Source of the DNA: VMSU01 sp031400755 | GTDB taxonomy: Bacteria > Desulfobacterota > Desulfobulbia > Desulfobulbales > VMSU01 | Assembly (NCBI GenBank): GCA_031400755.1 | Contig: JANNQL010000046.1 | Span: 1-64,000, forward strand | Direction: 5' to 3' | DNA: 64,000 nucleotides | Part shown: piece after piece, positions 59,415-64,000 of the stretch | Layout: each line of letters opens with the position of its first letter | How positions within the stretch are numbered: the stretch's first letter is position 1 | Translations under genes and position numbers: made by a program | The notes under the pieces: model-generated | What the model saw: the letters and a program-made list of their open reading frames with translations, nothing else | Databases searched by the model: none | What the model was told of the DNA's origin: nothing

Positions 59415-60013
59415 AGGTTGAGCGGTTGGCCGTCATAGCCGCGGCGGGCTTTGGCCCGTTTTTCGAGGATGATGGCCGTCAGCATGGCCCTGGCCTGCCC
59501 CAGGTCGTCATTGACGATGATATAGTCGTAGAGACTCGCTGCCGCTAATTCCAGGCGGGCGTTCTGCAAACGAACAGTAATCGTCTCCACTGTCTCGGTC
59601 TGGCGGCCGGTGAGGCGGCGTTCCAGTTCTGTCAGCGAAGGCGGGGCGATAAAGATAAAGGTCGCCTCAAGGTCCGGGCGGGCCTGGAGTTGGCGAGCGC
59701 CTTGGACGTCAATGTCCAGGATAATGTCCTGGCCTGCTCCCAATTGGGTCATGACGGCCTGCTGGCTGGTGCCGTAAAAATTGCCATGCACCTCGGCCCA
59801 TTCCAGAAAATCTCCGTCCTGCCGTAGGATGGCAAACTGCTTGGCATCGACAAAGAAATAATCCCGACCGTCAATCTCGCCTAACCGAGGGCTGCGGGTA
59901 GTATGGGAGACTGAGAAGCCAATGGCCGGTATCGAGGCCAGGATCGGTTTGAGGATGGTCGTCTTACCGGCCCCGGACGGGGCGGAAATGACAAAGAGGT
60001 GGCCGGGGGTCAT
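59411..60013 (-). CDS. gmk: Guanylate kinase
   Basis: 200 residues, the usual length. It phosphorylates GMP to GDP. Walker A SAPSGAGKTTIL at 11-22, GMP-binding SVSHTTRSPR and GRDYFFVD near 36-56, EWAEVHGNFYGTS, and DIDVQGARQL (Walker B) near 98. All motifs are intact. The start overlaps the remA-like stop by four bases. Its stop coincides with the end of repeat copy 2 (TAAC in GGTTAC). Confidence 0.96.
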   Translation of the reverse strand: MTPGHLFVISAPSGAGKTTILKPILASIPAIGFSVSHTTRSPRLGEIDGRDYFFVDAKQFAILRQDGDFLEWAEVHGNFYGTSQQAVMTQLGAGQDIILDIDVQGARQLQARPDLEATFIFIAPPSLTELERRLTGRQTETVETITVRLQNARLELAAASLYDYIIVNDDLGQARAMLTAIILEKRAKARRGYDGQPLNL

Positions 60014-60282
60014 GGTAGGTCATCCTCCGGCCCCTGGTCGGCGTGGGGTTGAAAGCGTTGGGCCAGGGTCTCGGTCTGCACCGAGGACAAGATGACATGG
60101 TTCGAGTCCATAATCAGAATGGCCCTGGTGCGGCGGCCTTCGGTGGCGTCGATTAATTTGCTGGCGTTTTTGGCCTCGTCTTTAAGTTTCTTCATGGGCG
60201 AGGATTTGGGGTTGATCACCGCAATGACCCTACCGGCCATCACCGCATTGCCAAAGCCGACATTAATTAAGCGTCTGTCCAT
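60010..60282 (-). CDS. RemA-like DUF370 protein
   Basis: 90 residues of the RemA/YlzA (DUF370) family: LINVGFGNAVMAGRVIAVINPKSSPMKKL, then ATEGRRTRAILIMDSNHVILSS. In Bacillus RemA is a DNA-binding regulator of matrix genes that forms ring oligomers; the role in Gram-negative bacteria is open. Overlaps gmk by four bases, in the conserved order yicC-remA-gmk of this phylum. The ribosome site is weak. Confidence 0.9.
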   Translation of the reverse strand: MDRRLINVGFGNAVMAGRVIAVINPKSSPMKKLKDEAKNASKLIDATEGRRTRAILIMDSNHVILSSVQTETLAQRFQPHADQGPEDDLP

Positions 60283-60464
60283 AGGGATTCGTCTGTTGTT
60301 AGGTTGGCTAGGGGATTAGACTGTAGGCTGTTAGGCAAAAGAGAGGGCAGGGGATGGCAACCATACAAGTAAGTACCACCCTTCGGCTTCGCTCAGGGAC
60401 CGGTCGGTTGGTGAGCGGAGCCGAACCATCAGCCTAATAGCCTAAAGCCTATCTACCTGAGCAG
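60283..60464. repeat. Nested inverted repeats between yicC and remA
   Basis: Outer arms near 60322-60341 (TGTAGGCTGTTAGGC) and 60430-60450 (GCCTAATAGCCTAAAGCC) are inverted relatives. Inside is a diverged copy of the CTCCGCTCAGGGAAC hairpin (CTTCGGCTTCGCTCAGGGACC / GGTGAGCGGAGCCGAA, 60378-60425, in two parts). No gene. Confidence 0.6.
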
Positions 60465-61346
60465 TTATTCCAGATTCTGCACCTGCTCGCGGATCTTTTC
60501 GACCTCATTTTTGAGGTCAACGGTCTTGTGGGTGACCTCGGTGTCGTTGATCTTGGATGACAGGGTGTTGACCTCCCGCAAGAACTCTTGCAGCAGAAAA
60601 TCAAGTCGTCGGCCCACCGGTTCGTCCAGTTCCATGAAGGCCGTAAATTGCTGAATATGGCTCTTGAGCCGCACCAGCTCTTCGGTGACATCGTAGCGGT
60701 CCGCCATGATGGCGACCTCTTGGGCCAGACGGATGGGGTCGAGATCAACTCCCTGCAAGAGGACGGCCAGCCGTTCTTTCAGGGTGGCCTCGCGTTTGGT
60801 AAGCAGGCCCGGGATGGCGATGGCGATGGCGTCCACAGTGCTTGCAAAGCTGTGCAGCCGGGCGAGCAGATCGGTTTTTAAGATATGCCCTTCATCGGCA
60901 CGCATGGTCAGGCAGGCGGTCAAGGCCTGCCCCACGGCCTCGTGAATTTCTTCCCAGATCGAGTCCAGGTTGTCCTCGTGCTCTTCTTCGGTGATGATAT
61001 CCGGAAGCACGGCCAGCATGGCAAGCGTTGGTCCATCCTGTAGATTGAAGGTGTTTTGTAGTTCCCTGAGACAGGCCAGATACTGACCCGCCAGGTCGAG
61101 ATTGACTCGGACTTTGGCCTGGCCGGCGCCGCTGTCGGCCACCGAGACCATGACTTCGATATGGCCCCTGGAAAACACGGCGCTGATCTCTTTTTTGATC
61201 TTGTCCTCCAGGACTGAGTATTCCCGTGGCATCTTGACCTTGATATCCAAAAAACGGTGGTTGACTGAACGAAGTTCGACGGTCCAACGGCGGGTCGAGC
61301 CAGCCTCGCCACGGCCAAAGGCAGTCATGCTTAACGGGCGTTTCAT
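60465..61346 (-). CDS. YicC-family endoribonuclease
   Basis: 293 residues. Marks of the YicC family: SMTAFGRGE at the N-terminus, WTVELRSVNHRFLDIKVKMPREY, and at the C-terminus DFLLQEFLREVNTLSSKINDTEVTHKTVDLKNEVEKIREQVQNLE in pattern. E. coli YicC is a ribonuclease linked to sRNA decay; metal-binding residues appear in the conserved last 60 residues. The start overlaps the rfaE1 stop by four bases (ATGA). Confidence 0.93.
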   Translation of the reverse strand: MKRPLSMTAFGRGEAGSTRRWTVELRSVNHRFLDIKVKMPREYSVLEDKIKKEISAVFSRGHIEVMVSVADSGAGQAKVRVNLDLAGQYLACLRELQNTFNLQDGPTLAMLAVLPDIITEEEHEDNLDSIWEEIHEAVGQALTACLTMRADEGHILKTDLLARLHSFASTVDAIAIAIPGLLTKREATLKERLAVLLQGVDLDPIRLAQEVAIMADRYDVTEELVRLKSHIQQFTAFMELDEPVGRRLDFLLQEFLREVNTLSSKINDTEVTHKTVDLKNEVEKIREQVQNLE

Positions 61347-62332
61347 TTGATGGTCCCCATGAGTTCTGCCTGAGTGACAACGGCGGTGCCAATCTTGCCG
61401 ACTACGATGCCGGCCGCATAATTGGCGAGCGTCGCCGCCTCGGCAAAGTTTAAGCCGGTCGAGAGACCGAGGGCCAGGGCGGCGATAACGGTGTCGCCAG
61501 CGCCGGTGACGTCGAAGATCTCCTTGGCCACGGTGGGGATGGTGATCAGCTGCTGCCCCTGTTCAAAGAGGGCCATGCCTGCTTCGCCCCGGGTGATGAG
61601 AACGGCCTGGCTGTTGAGATCATGCAGAAGTTTTTGTCCGGCGGCCTTGAGACTGGCCTCGTCGGTGATTTTGATGCCGGAGAGTTGTTCTGCCTCGTGA
61701 TGATTGGGGGTGATGATGGTGGCCCCGTGAAAACGTTCGGGCTGGCAGGGTTTGGGGTCGATGATCAGCGGGATGCCGGGAAGCTGGCGCAGGCGGTCAC
61801 GGAGGTGGTCCATTAGTGCCAGGGTGATGATGCCCTTGGCATAGTCGGAAATGATGACTGCCTGAAAGGAGGCCAGGTTCTGGTCAATGAATTGGCTGAT
61901 GGCGGAGAGCCCGTCGCCATCAACGCTGCCGGTGCTCTCCCGATCAAAACGGACCACCTGCTGGCTCTGGGCGACGATCCTGGTCTTGATGGTGGTGGGC
62001 CGGTCGTCAAGGCGGACGATACCCGCAGTCGACGAGGGCAGTTCTGTGATCAGCTGCAGGAGGTGGTCACCCATGGCGTCATGGCCGATTACCCCGCAGA
62101 TGGTGGCCTTGGCGCCGAGTCCGAAAATATTGTGGAGGACGTTGGCGGAGCCGCCGAGCAGCAGGTTGTCGTGGGTGACATTGACAACCGGCACCGGGGC
62201 TTCCGGCGAGATGCGGGTAACGCTTCCCCAGATGAAATGATCGACAATCAAATCGCCGATGACCAGGACATGGGCCTGGTGAAAGGCGTTGATGGCGTCG
62301 CGCAGGCGGCCTTTGTTGATGGTGGATAGCAT
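61343..62332 (-). CDS. rfaE1: D-glycero-beta-D-manno-heptose-7-phosphate kinase
   Basis: 329 residues, the kinase half of HldE (RfaE domain I) without the nucleotidyltransferase half. PfkB-type sugar kinase: LVIGDLIVDHFIWGSVTRISPEAPVPVVNV at the N-terminus, LGGSANVLHNIFGLGAKA, and DVTGAGDTVIAALALGLS with the catalytic Asp near the end. It makes heptose-1,7-bisphosphate for lipopolysaccharide core. The separate cyclase domain gene (rfaE2) is not in the window. First gene of the run to rlmB. Confidence 0.93.
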   Translation of the reverse strand: MLSTINKGRLRDAINAFHQAHVLVIGDLIVDHFIWGSVTRISPEAPVPVVNVTHDNLLLGGSANVLHNIFGLGAKATICGVIGHDAMGDHLLQLITELPSSTAGIVRLDDRPTTIKTRIVAQSQQVVRFDRESTGSVDGDGLSAISQFIDQNLASFQAVIISDYAKGIITLALMDHLRDRLRQLPGIPLIIDPKPCQPERFHGATIITPNHHEAEQLSGIKITDEASLKAAGQKLLHDLNSQAVLITRGEAGMALFEQGQQLITIPTVAKEIFDVTGAGDTVIAALALGLSTGLNFAEAATLANYAAGIVVGKIGTAVVTQAELMGTIK

Positions 62333-62778
62333 GTTTGATTTCTTTCCTTATGATGCGTGTTGCTAATTTATACTACGAGCTGGCATAGATTTCGTTTTTT
62401 TATTCCCCTCCCCCCGAGGGTTTCGGGGGGGAGGGCCAGGGTGGGGGGCAATGCCGTTGACTTAAGCGCGCAACTCAATAAAATTACGCAGAGTCGTCAT
62501 TCCGGCATGCAGTAAGCCGGAATCCAGTTCGCCACGCCGCGCACTGGACCCCGGCTAAAACCATGCCGGGGTGACGGAAAGAAGGTGCTGTTTTGGTTGA
62601 TAGCTGCGCTGTCAGCAGACCTTACGTCAACGGCATTGCGGTGGGGGGGGTGCCTTTGAGGAGACCCTCATACCAACCTTCCCCCCTTATATGGAGAAAG
62701 TGGTTTCCAGAAACGCAATTGGTGACCGTTTCTAGTATATCTTTGGCAATCTCGCAAGCTCGCTTACCTGCGACGCCA
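62333..62778. repeat. Palindromic repeats in a gap of about 450 bases
   Basis: A C-rich palindrome (CCCCTCCCCCCGAGGG with GGGGGGAGGGCC) lies at 62404-62440. A copy of the CCGTCATTCC family lies at 62493-62578: GTCATTCCGGCATGC and CCGGAATCCAG, then GGACCCCGGCT with CCGGGGTGACGG. The rest shows no gene. Confidence 0.6.
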
Positions 62779-64000
62779 TCAGCGTTTCCCCCGGACCGTC
62801 TCCACTCCTTTAGCAATCTGTTTGATCAAACTGCTGATCTCCTGGGCCGTGGCGGTGGGGCCGTCGACCGGTATGGTCAGGTTGCCGGCGGTATCTGGTG
62901 ACCAGCGTTGGATGAAACGAGTGGACGGTGCCCCGGCGAAGACGATGATTGAGGGCGTGCTGGTGGCAGCGGCCAGATGTTGACCGCAAGAATCATACCC
63001 GATAAAGCAGTCCGCCGCATCAATCATCTTGCCGAGTGAGCCGAGGGCGCCTTTGAAGATAATCAGGCCATGGCCAAAGGCTACGGCCTGGTTGTTTATT
63101 TCGGCATCTGTCAAGCAAACGGCGGGCCAGCCCTGGTTCTGGACCCGGGCCAGATGGTCGGCAATCCACTGGTCCTTCAGGCCGCCGCGACCGGTGTCAA
63201 GGATGACGATGGTGTTGGGTAGGGCCAGGAGCGCCTGGATCAAATCAGCCTCGAAGTTGCCATGCACCTTTTTCCTGGGGTCATTACCCACCCCGAAATT
63301 GATCGTCAACACCAGGCGGCAGCCCTGCCTGTGCAAAGATTGGCAGAAGTCGTGATAACCTTCGCCCTCCCTTTGGAAGACTAAATTGGGCCTCCAAGTC
63401 AAATCTTCGCCGAGGAGATGATTGAGCCAGTGGTTGGTGAGAAAGGAGAGGTTTTGCGTGGCCTCTCGACCGGTCTGGCTGGCCCGAGACGGGAAATAGC
63501 AGGTGCAGTTGTCCGGGACGAGCGGCAGAAGACCCAATTGGCTGAGCCGGGTGTCCGGGTCAAAGAGCAGGACCTCGCCAGGCTGATGACCGTGCTGTTC
63601 ATCCTGGGTAATTTCAAGGAGCCGGGGCCATGAGGTCATTTTGTCAAAGAGAGAGCCGTCGTTTTTGTAGATAAAATTGCGGTGGCGGCAGTTGGCAACA
63701 AAGGCAAAGATCTCCGCCAGGTGGGCCGGGCCGACCAGGACCAGTTCAGCCTCGCTAAGCCGCTTACGCAGGCGCTGGATAATGACGTTGGTGATGGCGA
63801 TGTCGGCCCCGGCTGTGACCCGCGAGAGGACGATGATTTTTTTGACAGAGCGGAGCTGCGACTCGGTCAGGGGTGGGGCTTGCCGGATCCTTTGATAGCG
63901 ATCAAGGAGCGTCGCCGCGTCGATGAAGCCGAAGGCGTCGAGCAACTGGTCGAGTTCCGCGCCGGCAGGGGTTGCCCGGATAAACTGCAGGATGCGGATA
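62779..64000 (-). CDS. Putative GT9-like glycosyltransferase, partial at the window edge
   Basis: At least 406 residues; the reading frame stays open to base 64000, so its start lies beyond the window, and the TTG near 63945 is not taken as a start. The C-terminal part (about 210-380 of the visible frame) has a GT-B look: LVLTINFGVGNDPRKKVHGNFEADLIQALLALPNTIVILDTGRGG, then MIDAADCFIGYDSCGQHLAAATSTPSIIVFAG, the acceptor or donor site typical of ADP-heptose transferases (GT9). The beginning (RILQFIRATPAGAELDQLLDAF, DRYQRIRQAPPL) is not classic GT9. A role in lipopolysaccharide fits rfaE1 nearby. Confidence 0.65.
   Translation of the reverse strand, partial: IRILQFIRATPAGAELDQLLDAFGFIDAATLLDRYQRIRQAPPLTESQLRSVKKIIVLSRVTAGADIAITNVIIQRLRKRLSEAELVLVGPAHLAEIFAFVANCRHRNFIYKNDGSLFDKMTSWPRLLEITQDEQHGHQPGEVLLFDPDTRLSQLGLLPLVPDNCTCYFPSRASQTGREATQNLSFLTNHWLNHLLGEDLTWRPNLVFQREGEGYHDFCQSLHRQGCRLVLTINFGVGNDPRKKVHGNFEADLIQALLALPNTIVILDTGRGGLKDQWIADHLARVQNQGWPAVCLTDAEINNQAVAFGHGLIIFKGALGSLGKMIDAADCFIGYDSCGQHLAAATSTPSIIVFAGAPSTRFIQRWSPDTAGNLTIPVDGPTATAQEISSLIKQIAKGVETVRGKR

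Noticed and set aside
63943..63945. TTG as start of the terminal glycosyltransferase
   Set aside because: The frame stays open to the window edge, so the gene is more likely cut than started here.

Overview
The window looks like a chromosomal piece of a Gram-negative, anaerobic, motile member of the Desulfobacterota, most likely near the Desulfobulbales. The pointers are a tetraheme class III cytochrome c3, a 12-heme lipoprotein and a 16-heme cytochrome in tandem, two signalling proteins whose sensor domains carry a CxxCH heme site, a CGGC-domain protein, and Gram-negative envelope genes (lolA, heptose kinase, a TonB-dependent receptor). No rRNA, tRNA, CRISPR array, insertion sequence or prophage was found. 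The placement is an inference from gene content; there is no phylogenetic marker comparison behind it.

Layout. 0.2-5.7 kb: a CGGC protein, a fused HisH-HisF histidine enzyme, a membrane-anchored HTH regulator with a small secreted neighbour, and a divergent cytochrome c3. 5.7-9.5 kb: a small accessory island with an AIPR-family abortive-infection gene, a BrnT/BrnA pair and a CcdA/CcdB pair. 9.5-16 kb: a MutS-like ATPase with predicted membrane segments, a heme-binding chemoreceptor, an MFS exporter, a glutamine amidotransferase and a CigR-like protein, separated by palindromic repeats. 16.3-21.5 kb: a complete branched-chain amino acid ABC operon livJHMGF plus a cysteine-cluster protein. 21.6-24.8 kb: an unrecognised two-gene unit followed by a CheY-like regulator, and a short flagellin. 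24.9-32.8 kb: an operon of two GT-C membrane glycosyltransferases, a GT2 enzyme, a MORN-repeat protein and a triple DUF1566 protein, then a convergent lipoprotein.

32.9-39.5 kb is a redox block: a PAS histidine kinase, the 16-heme and 12-heme cytochromes, and a hybrid kinase with a heme-binding sensor. 39.8-48.5 kb is mostly housekeeping: an OB-fold protein, DUF2065, queA, an FmdB zinc ribbon, an HDOD/GGDEF signalling operon, murI, lolA, a phosphodiesterase and a four-S1-domain protein. 48.5-51 kb holds a Fic protein and a secreted repeat protein. 51-57 kb holds a TonB receptor, a CHASE8 histidine kinase, a YfiR-like protein and an aminotransferase in one direction. 57-64 kb has two cysteine-rich small proteins and the run rlmB, gmk, remA, yicC, rfaE1, ending in a glycosyltransferase cut by the window edge.

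Intergenic DNA is rich in palindromic repeats of several families: a CCGTCATTCC/GGAATCCAG family, a CTCCGCTCAGGGAAC family, C-rich palindromes, a 125-bp element, and a 107-bp element present twice. The best candidates for something new are the rewired YfiR/CHASE8/TonB signalling unit, the uncharacterised 146/355-residue pair with its CheY partner, the membrane MutS-like ATPase, the eukaryote-type HisHF fusion, and the 107-bp palindromic element with its wider GTAACYRTYCA end motif.
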